Source: Skeletonema tropicum (lineage: Eukaryota > Bacillariophyta > Thalassiosirophyceae > Thalassiosirales > Thalassiosiraceae). From it: DNA of 64,000 nt. Location: positions 868,001 through 932,000 of the forward strand of contig CM074141.1 of the NCBI GenBank assembly GCA_037178625.1, written 5' to 3'. Below, one piece after another: positions 32,244 through 44,081 of the stretch. Below the pieces are notes generated by a model. The model worked only from the letters and a program-made list of their open reading frames with translations. It ran no database searches and was not told the DNA's origin. The first letter of the stretch is position 1; every line of letters begins with the position of its first letter. The position numbers and the translations under genes are program-made.

Positions 32244-35200
32244 ATGGGCGACCTTTTAACAGATAATATCTACACAGGCAACAATCGTCGTTCGCGGTCA
32301 CGCTCTGTTTCTCGGCGCCGAGGATCTAGAATGACTGGGCTAGGAGGAAGCATGCGCTCAAGGGACATAAAAGTTGTCGACCTATCAACAATGGAATCTC
32401 CTCATCCTCATAGGTCTTCAATCGTTTTTCCAACTAACACCAAAAAGTCTATTTGCAGCGAAGAGAGCCAGATGAGGATGAGGATTAAAAAAGCGCAAGA
32501 TCACATTCACAAGCAACAGATGCTAGAAGAGCAGCGCCAGCGGCAGAAACAACAGCAGCTTGCTAGGGGCAGATCTAGATCACAGTCTCGACCAAGAGAG
32601 CACAAATCTGTAACCGACAATAGCAGCAGGGTTGGTAGGTCACGGTCGAGACCACGTCCTACCAGTACTTCTTCCAAGGACTCCAGCCTAAACAGGGCTA
32701 AGGCACTCATAGAGAAAATGGAGCAGAAGGAGACGGCGAAGAGGAGTGCTGCTGCTGCTGCTTCTTCTTCCAGAGGAAAGACACGATCACCTCCTTCTCG
32801 AGGCAGATCTAAATCTTGTCCACGAATTCTTCCTGATGATTTGGGTAGTATAATAGTGAAGCTTGTAGATGATGCTCATAGATCACGGTCTCGACCACGG
32901 CAGCAGCAGCACAAGCGTGATGTGAATCAGCAGCAGAATCAGCAACAAAAATCTGGCAGGTCACGGTCGCGTCCTCCATCAACAAATGATCCAACAAGGG
33001 CAGCACGAAGTAGAAGTAGACCTCGGGAAAAGAAAAGTGAACGTGGTGAAGAAAGAAGAAGAAGGAGTGAGAAGGACAGCATCCGCCAGCATAAAGGTAG
33101 CCTCCGCCAGAGTATCACAAGCCATGGCAGTAGGGAAAAGGAACACTTGGAGAAAGGGTTGAGAAAGTATGTGCAGATAGGAGGAAACACCACAATTGAA
33201 GCAACTGGAGCATAATAAGCATAATGGAGCAGAGAATCGAGATGTTACAAGAAAGTCGGCGGCAAGGCATCGGTCGAAATCGCCAATGGTAAAAACTAGA
33301 AGTGGAAGTCAACAAGCTCGATCCAAGTCACCATATAGGCCTGGTCTGCAGCGACGAAATGATGCAACGTCCAAGTCTAGAGCACGATCCAAGTCTCCAT
33401 ACCCACATCAGGAAGACGATAAGTCTTCTCCCTCATCTCACATCTCCAGAGGTGACATTTACGAAAATAATACACAAGGCGGTGAAAATGATAAACCTCA
33501 AAAAGTCGACAAGAATGGGTGCTGCATTTACCATCCATTTGTTCAGCTCCAGATGAAGGAAAGCGGTGGAGGATGGAGTATGCTATCTAGAGTTTGTGCA
33601 ATCTGCAACAAACAAGCGCACATTGGAAGTGAACAGGTGTCTTTGATATATGTCCCAGGCGGGCTAACCGATGAACTTCCACCTCGACGATCCGTAGTGA
33701 AGCAGGGGAGCGTCCCCTCAATGAGTAAGACTTTGGCAAGTTCTGTTACACTTAGTGTGTTGGAATCCGATTCCGAACCCGAATCCTACGATAGCTCTTC
33801 GTCTTCTTCTGCCGACTATTCCAGCGATGCAGATGAAATTGAAGATGAGATGGAAGAGAATAACTCTTCAGCCTTTGAATCTCGTCGTCACTCCTCAAGA
33901 AAGATACATCTAAACCAAGCGGAGAAAGGCTCTTACGACACGATAATTTCATCGGCGGATGGGCTGCTCGATGACCTGATGTACACGGAGATTTCCTTGT
34001 CGGTGGAAGAGAGTAGTGGAAAGGTAGAGAGTGACAGCTGTTGTAAGACACGGAAGAATAAGACTAGCAAGAAGAAAGAACAGAAGAAGTTTTCTCTCCG
34101 TGGACAAAAGTCATCAAGGAATACTGAGCCAATTGATGATGTCATTGACATGTCAAAGGTGGAGTCAGCGTTGCAGCAAATAAGATCTCGAGCTACGCCT
34201 CCACCAACGAGGCCTCATTCAGATGCAATTGATTCAGAAAAGGCAAGGACACCGCCTCCGTCTCAAAGGATTACCTCCAAGCCACTAGGACTTAGACAGC
34301 AGCAGCCTCGTCCTCCACCACCACCTCCTCCTCCTTATGAATTTGGCCAGAGTATGGCAGTACTAAATCCTGACCCAGAGCCAGAATTAATTGAAAGCGA
34401 ACGTTTGTGTTCTCCCACGCATCACAGCTACCAACATCAAATGCATGCTCCTCCAATGAATCACATCCAAGTCCCTGAGCAGCAGCAAGTGAATTATGAG
34501 CATCAAAGTTACGCACCTGAACTAAAACATCCACCAAACTCACAACAGCTTTCAGTCTCAGAGGAAAAGATGGCGGACTGGACGAAATATGCAGTCAAAT
34601 GCTCTGCCAGACCCAGTGAAGACGCTTTCAAGAAGAAAGGACGAAGGAAGAGTAAGATCTCTGGCAAGGTTCCCGACAAACTAGTCCAACCATGAAAGTC
34701 GCAAGCATTTGGCTGTGAAAGATATGCCTTTTACAGATACTTTTGGGGATGCTGGTATTTACACTGGTCAAGTCAATGATAATGGTCGTCCCTGACGGCA
34801 AAGGATCGATGAAGTATAACAACGGAATATTCTATGAGGGCACGTGGACAAATGGCAGTCAAGATGAAAAGGCAGTGACCCAATACGATCGCATCCGTAG
34901 TGGATTCACGTCGTGGGGAGGCAAGGGTAAAGTTGCGGTGAAGAGTGGACAAACGTTGCCCTGGAATGCTCATAAAAATGATAAACACGACGAGAATGAT
35001 AAGATGAATGTGAGAGGTATGGAGTGGGTCGATCTGAGTGGCAACGCGGGGCGATATACAGGTGAAGTGGATAGAGACGAGCTTCCTCACGGGAAGGGAA
35101 TCATGAAGTACAATTACGGATTGATCGCCGAGGGAGAGTGGGTACATGGTGTGCTGAAAGAAAACCCTCACGACCGAATGATTGCGGCAGCATCAATATC

Positions 35201-35573
35201 TGGAAGCACTTCCGTTATTAGCGGTGCGCGTGGACTAGGTGGAGGAATGTCGGTAGGTCCTGGAATGACTGCTGGTCCTATGATGAGGCCACCAATGCTA
35301 GGTGGTGGTGGAATGTCTGTGGGACCTGGAATATCTTTGGGTCAAGGTTCAGTGTATGGTGGCATGTCGCAAATGATGATGCATCCACAGGTAATCATGA
35401 TACAATCTCATCCAAACAGTGCAGCTCTGCAGCATACGGTGACAGCTCAAAATGCAGGAACGAATATGTGCGGTCCTTCGCAACAACAAACGCCGATGCC
35501 CCAACCAGCCCAACAGCAATTCAAATCGGCGCACCTTCACAATCCTCCTATCAAAGAGATTACACTATCGTAG
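32244..35573 (+). CDS. SR-rich disordered protein with MORN repeats, copy 3, three frame breaks
   Basis: Third paralogue, inverted relative to the other two. The N-terminal part (32244 to about 33195) is RSRSRP-rich with a coiled-coil-like stretch (about residues 72-107). The middle (33196-34687) has KSPYRP repeats and a domain absent from copies 1 and 2, GCCIYHPFVQLQMK...GGGWSML..VCAIC, with paired cysteines. It then joins the family core (NYQHQMHAPPMNHIQ; WTKYAVKCSARPSE), MORN motifs (YEGTWTNG; YTGEVDRDELPHGKG) and the end NPPIKEITLS. Three +1 breaks split it: near 33191-33215, near 34681-34688 (ACTAGTCCAAC; the frame then reads SNHESRKHLAVKDMPF as in the paralogues), and at the CCC run 34790-34792 (GRPDGK in the paralogues). 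Confidence 0.75.
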
Positions 35574-35647
35574 GCTAAAAAATTAGGCTGACTACTTTTT
35601 ATCTAACGAAAGTACTTGATTCTGAGAGTTGTCTTGGCATGCTTATT

Positions 35648-38264
35648 TCATTTGCTGGCTAATTGTAGCAGTGCATTTACAAGTGCTCCTGCATCGAAAA
35701 TACGGTGGCGACTTGCCCCACCACTACGCTTTCCTTCGGCACATTCATCTGCAGGTATCGAAGCAATTCCAATCACCTCAATACGGTCCAGCTGAGAAGA
35801 CAGTTCGTTATGTTGTCCAGTAATGCCCACTGAGGCAGCGTGTTGAGACCTTAAGCGTTGGCGAGACGTGCAAAGTTCTTCTAATGATTGTTCGTTGATG
35901 TCAATCTCAGTCCCAATCGGGTACAAAATATGCGTGATGTAGTCTGTAATGAGTGGAATAGGAGTCACACTACAGCCATCATGACTATCATCATCGTCAT
36001 CTTTAAATGATTGTTCAATTCCACGGTCGAACGCACTAGCAATGGTCTGCACTATTGCCGTGGCATCCATCTTCTTCACAACAGCACTGCCATCACTAGA
36101 CGTCTCCAACCACGTTGTCTCGTGATCGTGCCATCCATTCAACAGCAGCACTCGCGGTACATCCTTCCGTACAATTTCTTCTCCGACACCCCTAAGCACT
36201 AAGCTCGGCAAGACTGAAGTGAAGAGAGATCCACACCCATACACGATGCAGTTGGCGTTCGATATTGCTTCAAGAACGCTTGGGTTGGGCTCTGGATCCA
36301 CCTCATGCCTATCCGTCCAGTCTATTCGGACTCTGCTCTTTGAACGTGGAGACGAGGAAGGTTCAGAAGATCCTGATGAATTGATTGTGTAGCGTTGGCC
36401 ACCTTTCCGTCGCCACGTCGGATCATGTAGTAGATAGCACACCCGTTTCATTGCAGACGGGTGCAACGAAGTGATACCCTCATTAAAGCTATCAGAAGTA
36501 TCAAACGACTTTACCACCGCTTTGAAGCTTCCAGATCTGTCTCTCTGCCCATCCTTTGTGTTGCTCGATTTCGATTTTATTGCCAGCTGTCGTTGAGAAG
36601 GATGTGAAATCTCATACTGCCCTCTTAACCTAGTTCCATCGTTCAACTCTGCACCCAACACCAACCTTTCTTCCGACAACACTGCAGGTAATACACGACT
36701 TCCAGAAGGAATTCCAGCCACCTTGCTGAACAAGAATATGGCCGCTGGGAGACTCCCAAAGAATGTTCGAGCACCAGCGAAGAAGAAATTGCCCACTGAT
36801 CCACCTGTTTAAGAGGCAAAAGGAGCACAGGGTGAGATTGAGTTTCAAACTACTGTATTTGATGCGGAAGAGTGAGTATGTTCTCCAGTGACAGTGGCCG
36901 CGTTCTTCGTCTCACCTGTGAAATCAAATGGAGGATTCCGTGACGAGTGTCGTACCCCATTGTGTGTTTGCATCACTTGCGAGTGGAAATGCACGAGAAA
37001 TGATCGTATGATTGATCGGTAGGGTGTTGACACCCCCTTCCATAGAGGATGTTCATAATCATCACTGTCAATATCTTCGTCATGATCCTCTTCCTCCTCC
37101 TCATGGTCCATACGATGACGCAAACCATAATGTCGATGAGACTCTATTCCACCATCAATAATATCCAACCATTCCTCCCTTGCCATTCGGCTTACTTTCT
37201 CTTCTGTAATTTCTTCTTCTACCTCTTCATGGTCATCATCGTCCCCAACATTCTCACAACGTCGCTTATTTTTTTGTTTCTGAATAATACTCTCCAAACT
37301 CACCAACCGATGACCCAATAATCGCCTTACAGCCCGTCCCTCTCTAGTATGTCCCGGTGCTAAGCGCAAAAGCCTTGATCTAATGTCTCCCACTGCTGGA
37401 CCACCTAAGACACGAACGATTTCGGCAGTGGAACCACCATCGTCGGTTACTGGGAGGACGTGCCATACTTTGATCCCTCCACCTTCTAAAATGTTGTTGC
37501 TGCTGCTGTGTATGTTGTTGTTGTTAGTATTGGGTTGTGATGGAGCATCCATCATCATCATCATTGACATCATCATCATCTCACTAACACTATTTTCACT
37601 CCTCTGTGATACATCACTTTTGATACTATCATCATCCATCAATCCACCACCACCAACTACTACTCCATCATTACCTCCACCACCTGCACTGCTTTTGTAT
37701 GTTGTTGTGTTTTTTGCGGATGTTCTCCTACTAGTACTTGTAGTAGTAGTAGTAGCTACAACAGATGCAGCATTCCTCAAGGCCATTTCGGCAGCAGCAG
37801 CATTAAATGCTGTACCTCCACTAAATACGACGATTCCTGGTCTACCCCTCTTTCGTATTGGTGGTGGCGGTGATGATGGATGTTTGTCATCATTGAATTT
37901 GACTGGCTCCATTGACTCTTTGTACAGTTCCTCACCTTCCTTCGACTGGAACAGATGATGATGATTGTATGACATGATTGCTGTTTCTTTGATCCATAAC
38001 ATCATCATCATGATGACTACCACCACCACTCTTACTGCTGCTCATGATTGACGTCAATAGAGAAACTTTCTTCTGTCTATCCTTACTAGTGACTACTGAT
38101 GGAGGAGTGATGATAAACGATGCCGCAGTAGCAGTGACGGTAGAAGAAGTTGATCCAATCGTCGAAGCAGTTGACAAGGGAGGAGAATGCAATACTGATG
38201 ATGTTGTCAAAAGGAGGAGCACGCCTAGATTGGGAATTTCAGTGAGTTTCATCCGAAGGAACAA
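35648..38264 (-). CDS. CofD/YvcK-like protein (UPF0052 family)
   Basis: Homologue of the 2-phospho-L-lactate transferase/YvcK fold, known in eukaryotes as yeast YNL011C-like proteins of uncertain role. Motifs: GIVVFSGGTAFN, WHVLPVTDDGGSTAEIVRVLGG, AVGDIRSRLLRLA, FDFTGGSVGNFFFAGAR, and IVYGCGSLFTSVLPSLVLRGVG...RVLLLNGWHDHETT near the end. A 110-nt intron (36806-36915, donor CACAG|GTGAGAC, acceptor AAACAG|GTGG) joins FDFTG to GSVGNF. Upstream, a proposed 88-nt intron (37848-37935) links the main frame to a start at 38264 or 38249 with a hydrophobic signal-like segment (LGVLLLLTTSSVL); the alternative is an uninterrupted start at Met 37973. Long Asp/Glu, Gly and Thr inserts interrupt the domain, and the FDFTG...SVGN nucleotide-binding elements are intact. 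Confidence 0.78.
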
Positions 38265-38439
38265 TTATTGTGTTGTGCATATTATATATTACTGAGTAGT
38301 AGATCGAGAAGTATCTTTCTCAATGGGAGGCATGTGTACTCATGGCCGACATCACCAATAAATGATGTCTAGGTAGCGATAATGCAACATCACCAAGTGA
38401 TATGATACTCATGGCCTATTACTCACATGGCCGACATCA
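38265..38439. other. upstream of the CofD-like gene
   Basis: The string ATGGCCGACATCA occurs twice (about 38342 and 38427), the second abutting the transposon end. No gene. Confidence 0.3.
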
Positions 38440-38581
38440 GGCGGGGACAATTTAATCTTTGAGTTACTATTAATACCCCCCCACCTAGACACCGGTTTTA
38501 GGGCTAGTGGTTCCCCTGAGTGGATTTTTACCCCCGCTGTGAGAACCACTAACAAACCACAAACCTCCAACTACTGGTTTA

Positions 38582-41500
38582 CCGTCGGGCATCCTCGCGT
38601 TTTTATGATCCAGCGGGCGTCATTGTGTGCTCCCCCCTTTATTGGCTGTTTTTGGGGGATTTCGTGGGCAATCGCTAGATGATCGCTAGAACGAAAAGGG
38701 TGCAGCCTGCCCCGACATGAAGGACCGAGGTCGAACTTGCGCCGAGTAATGAGCAACCTTGTCCTTCCTATGATGTAATAGTGCCATGCGTGTGCGCAAG
38801 TTGGGAAGCCTTTGTAAGCAAGCTATGGATTAATCAATTTCAAGTAGTCTAGATTTATGTATTTGTGAAGTCGGACATGAGATGTGTTGTTCTTGTTGTC
38901 GTTTTCATGTATTTACACCCTTTTCATTTTCCATCATTTCCTTTTGCTTTCCCAGGAGGCTTTTCCCAAGTTCTGTTTCAGGTACGAAGTACTTAACGTC
39001 ATTGCTATCAAATCCTTGTTGCCCCTGCCCTTGGTCAACCATTTTCACGCTGGTTACCGCTGTTCTCAATTGTTTCCTCTTCTCTGCAATAGCCAAGCCA
39101 CACAGCTGTTTCTTAGACAAGTCGATCTTTCGATGTTTCAACTCTGCATGGACGGCTGCCAAACAGCATCCCATGTTTAGACAATGATAGTATTTCCTTT
39201 TCTTCCAATAGGTATTGCAAGTTTTGCAAGAGTTGACCATTGTGAGTAGTTTGAATGAGATGCCTCCCTCTGTCAATACCGTCTTGTCATATCGTCCGGC
39301 TGCCTCCTCAGACTTTGTCATCTTCCTCATGTTTTTCTCAAGACACGCTCTGAATTCCGACATCCTCTCGTTTGCGTAGCGTGCACTTGTCTTTTCGTTT
39401 CGATCCATAAGCTTATTCTTGAGTTCTTCGTAACGTTTCAGTGTCAAAGCCCGTTTGGCCTTTACCAATTTCGGAAGAAAGAATCTTTCTATAAACCTGA
39501 TGAGCAATTCCCCACGCACTTGTCCTTCAACACGACGAGGGGCTTTCTTATCTGGGTTACGTTTGACTATTTCTTTCTTGGCCCACATGTGGAATGGTCT
39601 GATGATGGTAGAAAGGATGATAGCACGCAACGTGCGACGGACTTCGCCCACATTCGTCTTCGAAACCAGTGCCGCTAGCTGCACGTAGTTCTCGCAGCGC
39701 TGCTGATGCGATGAATGGATTGCAATCTCATTCCATATTGCATCATGGAGTGTACTAAAGTCATTTGGTAACCCGCTGGCGTTCTTTCCCCAACTATCTT
39801 TGTCGAACAGATTGACTAAGTTCATCATCAAAACTATCAATATCCATGTCTTCATCATCATCTGGATTGTAATAGGCATCTGGGTCAGCTGTGCCTTTCT
39901 CCTTCATGAGCGACAGCAAGTTAGATGAAAGTTTACAGAGATACGACGTGTTTTTCTTCTGCGCAATCTGATGTTGCTTCACGGCAACAGCGACAAAATA
40001 TATCTGTGACCAATATTGCAGGACTACTCTTGTACAAGCCATCACAGTCTTCCACCTACTGAAAACAGGATCTTGAATATTGCTGGGAGTCTCAGTAATA
40101 AAGTGTACCAAGTCATCAATACCAGCATCCTCATCAAGATCTTCCAAATCATTGAGCACCTTCTTGAAGTTCGCGTAGGCCTGTTTGAAATTTACCTTTG
40201 CCTCTTGCTGCCATGATCCGTCGTTCAGCAATTTGTCTACAACCATTGCATAGATTTCATCCAAGTAATTTTTACCATCGCGTTTATTGCCTCCTTCCTC
40301 CCTGATAGCTTTCCACAATTGGTTGAAGACGTATAATAGTTGGTATGGAGTTCTTTTGTTAATGCCCTGCTCCCCAAACGTATCTTGCCCTGCAGATTCA
40401 AGACACTTGTTTAGTGCATGCATCAAGCAGTTGATCTTGACAGTGTCCTCCCCAACAACATTAGCTTTTACCAAAGCAGGTAGTAAATTGTGAACAGAGG
40501 CACCACCGCCGGCATCTCCAGTAATTGCGGTCACTTTGAAGTCGTCCAGTCCAGAGAACTCCTCAAGTGACTTCTTAACTGCGTCAGCACAGCCATCAGC
40601 GTCATGAGCACTTGTGTCCACATCAAGGCAATGGAACTTTATTATCTTCTTGGTCTTGCCCTCATCCTCCCAACCAGCCCAGACTAATATCTTGACAAAG
40701 TGCTCAAGCCCCGCTCGTTTGCCATGATCAGTGATGATGGCAAAATGCTTTGCCCCGTCATCCATGATTTCTTGCAAGACAACAATCATGCAATCAGCCG
40801 CTAGGCTAGCTTCATTTCTAACAAACGTCCTCCTAGATGGGCATCCCTTGGCAATACTAGATGCATCAATATCTTTTATGTCAAGCTCTTCTAGCAGCGC
40901 TTTTGTCCAGCCAACAGTAATCATCTCAATTGTTTCGTCCGATGCGCCGTATCCTTGTGCGTTGAACACAGCAGCAATGCGGAGTGCATCCTCACCGAAC
41001 GTTGATTTCTCTCCACTAAACAGTGCATGAAGGTTGTGTTGAATATCATGTGAACTTTCCCTTCTCACTTGGTGGTTTGTAGCTACAGCACTCGCTCCTT
41101 TGGGTAGAAAGAATTGTGTCGCACCATAATTATGTAGCTCGTAAGCCCGATCCCGGCGTGTCTGATTGTGATCATAATCGTCGCCTCTGGATAATGAATG
41201 AAGCCCGCTCTTCCATCCAAGATGTAATAAAGACGTCGACCACCTTCCTCCACTTCCATAGGAGCTGAACGTGTTGAGGTAGAGCCTAGATCAGAAAGCG
41301 AATTGTTTAACGCGATTACTTTCTGTCTTATCTCTTCTAACTTTTCAGCGGCCTTTCGTTTTACCTCTAGCTGTTTCGCGGCATCAATGAGTAGTTTCTT
41401 TTGATTAGCCTCCAACTTCTTCTTCTCTTCCAACTTAAACCTCTCATCCTCCTCCAACTTACGTCTCTCCTTCTCCTTTTCGTCTTCCATTTCCCTCGAG

Positions 41501-42305
41501 TTAGACTTCTTCTTCTTCTTCTTCTTCTTGCCCTCTATTTTGGGTGCTGCTCGCTTGTCATCGGCCTTTCTTTTCTTCGTCGCCCGACTCTGTAGAAATT
41601 TTTTTAATGAGCTTTTGACATCCTCGGCCATCTCTGGAACGCGAACAGTTTTGGTCAAAGGTTTGCCTACCGACACATCAGTCGATACAAACCGTCCAAC
41701 AGAAGTAATAAATGGATTGTTTTTTGCAGGCCTGTGCCTTCGATAACGAAGTACGTGTTCGGTATCGCTGTCGACACACATCGCATTTATATGGGTAGCG
41801 TCGTTTGAGTTTTTGAATGCATTACATAAGTCTTTTGTTGTCACATGAATCCCCTCATCATCCAGACCTGCTGCTATATTGCACATCACGGCGAGCTTGT
41901 CGATGGTAAATAGTTTGTTTAGGGCGTCATTATGATCCAGCATATGGACGATGGCTGCTCGGAGTGGTGCGTGGACTTTAGACGTCATGGTACGATGTTA
42001 TGAGAGATGTGTATCAATTCAGATGGTGATTCGCCAACAGAAAAAAAAGGCAACTAGTCCGCAGCCAATAATACAAAATCTAAGGCTTCCCAACTTGCGC
42101 ACGAGGCAGTTTCTGAACTAGTAGGGATAGTAGGACATGGTTCAAGTCCATTTTTCGGAGTTGCACCATTGGGTGGTGGTGGGGCACCTCAACGCACATG
42201 TGTGTCAAACAACTAGCGATTATCTAGCGATAACAAAGGGGGCTATGGGGGGCAAACAAAGGACGCAGGCCCGCTAGATCATAAACACGCGAGGATGCCC
42301 GACGG
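38582..42305. mobile_element. nested DNA transposon with TA duplication
   Basis: Ends CCGTCGGGCATCCTCGCGT (inverted at 42287-42305), with similarity extending about 120 bp inward (TTTATGATCyAGCGGGC; ATCGCTAGATrATCGCTAG). TA flanks both sides (38580-38581, 42306-42307). A second inverted repeat, GTGCGCAAGTTGGGAAGCC, lies 210 bp inside the left end (38792) and about 203 bp inside the right end (to 42102). It may be a subterminal binding site or a further nested element. The cargo is the transposase gene 38905-41988. Confidence 0.75.
38905..41988 (-). CDS. putative RNase H-fold transposase, hAT-like, in three frame segments
   Basis: N-terminal segment (41988 to about 41180): a helical start (HAPLRAAIVHMLDHNDALN), a Lys run (KIEGKKKKKKKK) and a Glu/Lys coiled coil. 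After a -1 break near 41173 comes the catalytic region: AIITDHGKRAGLEHF, KFHCLDVDTSAHDADGCADA, AITGDAGGGASVHNLLPAL and INCLMHALNKCLESA. The order D, D, then C-x-x-H-x-L-N recalls hAT transposases (TDNASN, CxxH), but the match is loose. A long helical region follows. A +1 step (CTTAGTCAATC, near 39815) then leads to the C-terminus with a Cys/His cluster (CKTCNTYWKKRKYYHCLNMGCC) that could bind zinc. I cannot assign a named superfamily. Confidence 0.6.
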
Positions 42306-42439
42306 TATGGTTGGCATCGAGCACACAACACCAACACAATGGTACAATGGTAGTACTACCCTCTAACAACACTATTAGTTGAGTTATTTTTTACATCGCT
42401 TGGTTCTAAACTCATCGGCTGCCGCCCCCCAGCATCGCC

Positions 42440-43421
42440 ATGGTGCTCATTGACGTGCATTTCTATAGGAGCACGAAAACAGTTAATGCAAAGATCTGTA
42501 CGAAAGTGCGGGCAAATGATGACCATTCGACGGATCTTCTGCTGACTGTTGTGAAGAAGGGTGTCAAAAAGCTCTTTGAAAAGGAAGGAAAAGATGTGAC
42601 GGACGATGCTCTAGATGCCGCCATCGGGCGTATTGAGACAATCACTTGCAGATGCGTCTGACCCAGGTGCTTGCAATCTTGTTGAATTTCTCCAGTGAAT
42701 TGACTCCTCCACAATTCCGTAATGTTGCCCTACAGAGACAGCCAACACCAATCATTAATCCCAGACGGACGGAGCATTTTTATTCTCGCGATGAAGTCAT
42801 TACTATGTTCGCAGGGAATGAGGATGCTCTCACAGATTTTTCTGATCTACCTTCTTACAAGAGTCAAGGAGCAGAGACAAAAGCACAACGTGATAGAGCT
42901 GTCGCCAAAGAGCTCAAGCTTAAAAGTTGGGACCCGAAGAAATAAAGAAGTTTTATTGCCTGCTACTTTTGTGGAAAACGTCGCTGCATATATTCCCCTT
43001 CGGATGCGGATTTCGCTAGAGGAAGCGCAGCTCTTAAGGCAAAGCTTGAGTCTTTGTCTGATAGGTATTCGTGTGGTGATTTGATATTTGGCGATCAAGA
43101 TGATATGAGTAAGATTATTGTTCAGAAGCTGAACTTGACTTGCGAGTCTCAATTGAACCAAGCTACTACAAAAATGATGGTCGCACATTGAAACTGAAAC
43201 CTATTTGTGTTCATTGCGGAGAGTCAGAGTCGGGAGCTGCTGGAAGTTTTCTTCTGGGGCAAGAGCAATTGAGACAACGCAATTTGACGGGTTGTTACAA
43301 ATGCTTACCCATTTGTATCATGTGCCTTCAGAGTGGCAAAAAGGTTGTCAAGGGGAAGGCGAAAGATAAATTGGAAGCACGAGCGGAGCAGGCACGTGCA
43401 AATGCAACGAGTAACAACTAA
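42440..43421 (+). pseudogene. broken zinc-motif gene of the outer transposon, copy 1
   Basis: Fragments 42440-42661, 42700-42945 and 43140-43421 correspond to the gene at 47482-48782 of copy 2. N-terminal MVLIDVHFYRSTKTVNAK and DLLLTVVKKGVKKL; middle SDLPSYKSQGAETKAQRDRA; C-terminal CVHCGESESGAAGSFLLGQ and CYKCLPICIMCLQSGKK, a probable zinc-binding tail. Relative to copy 2 it has an extra T (CACTTGCAG, near 42646), a missing A (TCAATTG, near 43149) and a block of internal sequence deleted or replaced after 42690. Function unknown; it may be the accessory or DNA-binding protein of the transposon. Confidence 0.6.
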
Positions 43422-43572
43422 GATCATACACAACCATGCCCACACGACCTATACTCTACTACAGCCTCTACACCGGGGGTAAAAATTACGGGGGTAGAAA
43501 AGTTGACCCCCCCCCCTCACCACAGCAAGCTGCGCTTAATAGTAACTTGAAGATTAAATTGTCCCCGCCTCA

Positions 43573-44081
43573 GGTCCATCATCATCTTTCTGATTTTTTT
43601 CAAAAAATAAAGGATTTAGTTTAGCATGGTATTCTGGACTGTAGCTGAATAGGTCTTCTTTTTGAAGGGGCACATTTACTTTCGTGGGGCACGGTTTATC
43701 TGCACGCAGATCCTAAATACTTATATCACAACACATTTCCTAACTCTTGTTTCTCTATCGAGAGGACAGGCATACTTAGTGAGAGCATAAGTGAGCAATA
43801 ATGCACATATGGTGATGGTGCGGACAACTCTCCTTCCAAACACACCTCAAAGGCTATATAAACCTATTTAAACGATTAAAAACTACCATATATACTTGTC
43901 ATACTTCGTAGATAGACGCACACGCCCAAGCCGGCTGGCCCCAAGCCCCAGCCCCATCCTACTTCACTTCACTCTTCTTTTATGCTCGCTCTTAACTCTT
44001 AATCCGAACTGTAACTGAGTACTCTGTTAAGATACATTTCAATCTCAGCATTCTCATCCTTCATTTCCTCTCTATACATCT
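43573..44081. other. intergenic, 3' of the LRR gene
   Basis: No ORF with support. Presumed 3' region of the LRR gene. Confidence 0.4.

Larger units (their letters stand above)
38440..43569. mobile_element. outer DNA transposon, copy 1 (with nested element)
   Basis: Terminal inverted repeat of about 34 bp, GGCGGGGACAATTTAATCTT then TGAGTTACTATTAAT on the left and CAAGTTACTATTAA on the right (in reverse complement). It is flanked by TCA on both sides (38437-38439 and 43570-43572). Without the nested element the outer transposon is only about 1.4 kb and carries one gene (42440-43421). Its left end matches the right end of copy 2 (53198-53316) and its right end the left end of copy 2, so the two are inverted copies of one family. 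Three-bp duplications with GGC ends recall PIF/Harbinger-type elements, but the superfamily is not certain. Confidence 0.8.

Noticed and set aside
37848..38264. A further +1 break in the CofD-like gene
   Set aside because: An 88-nt intron with a good donor (AAG|GTGAGG) and an in-phase acceptor explains the frame change, and an intronless start at 37973 is also possible, so I did not count it as a break.
42105..42175. tRNA-like T-arm (GGTTCAAGTCC)
   Set aside because: The acceptor 5' strand and D arm are absent at the expected distance, and the T stem has a mismatch. It lies inside the transposon's inverted-repeat arm.
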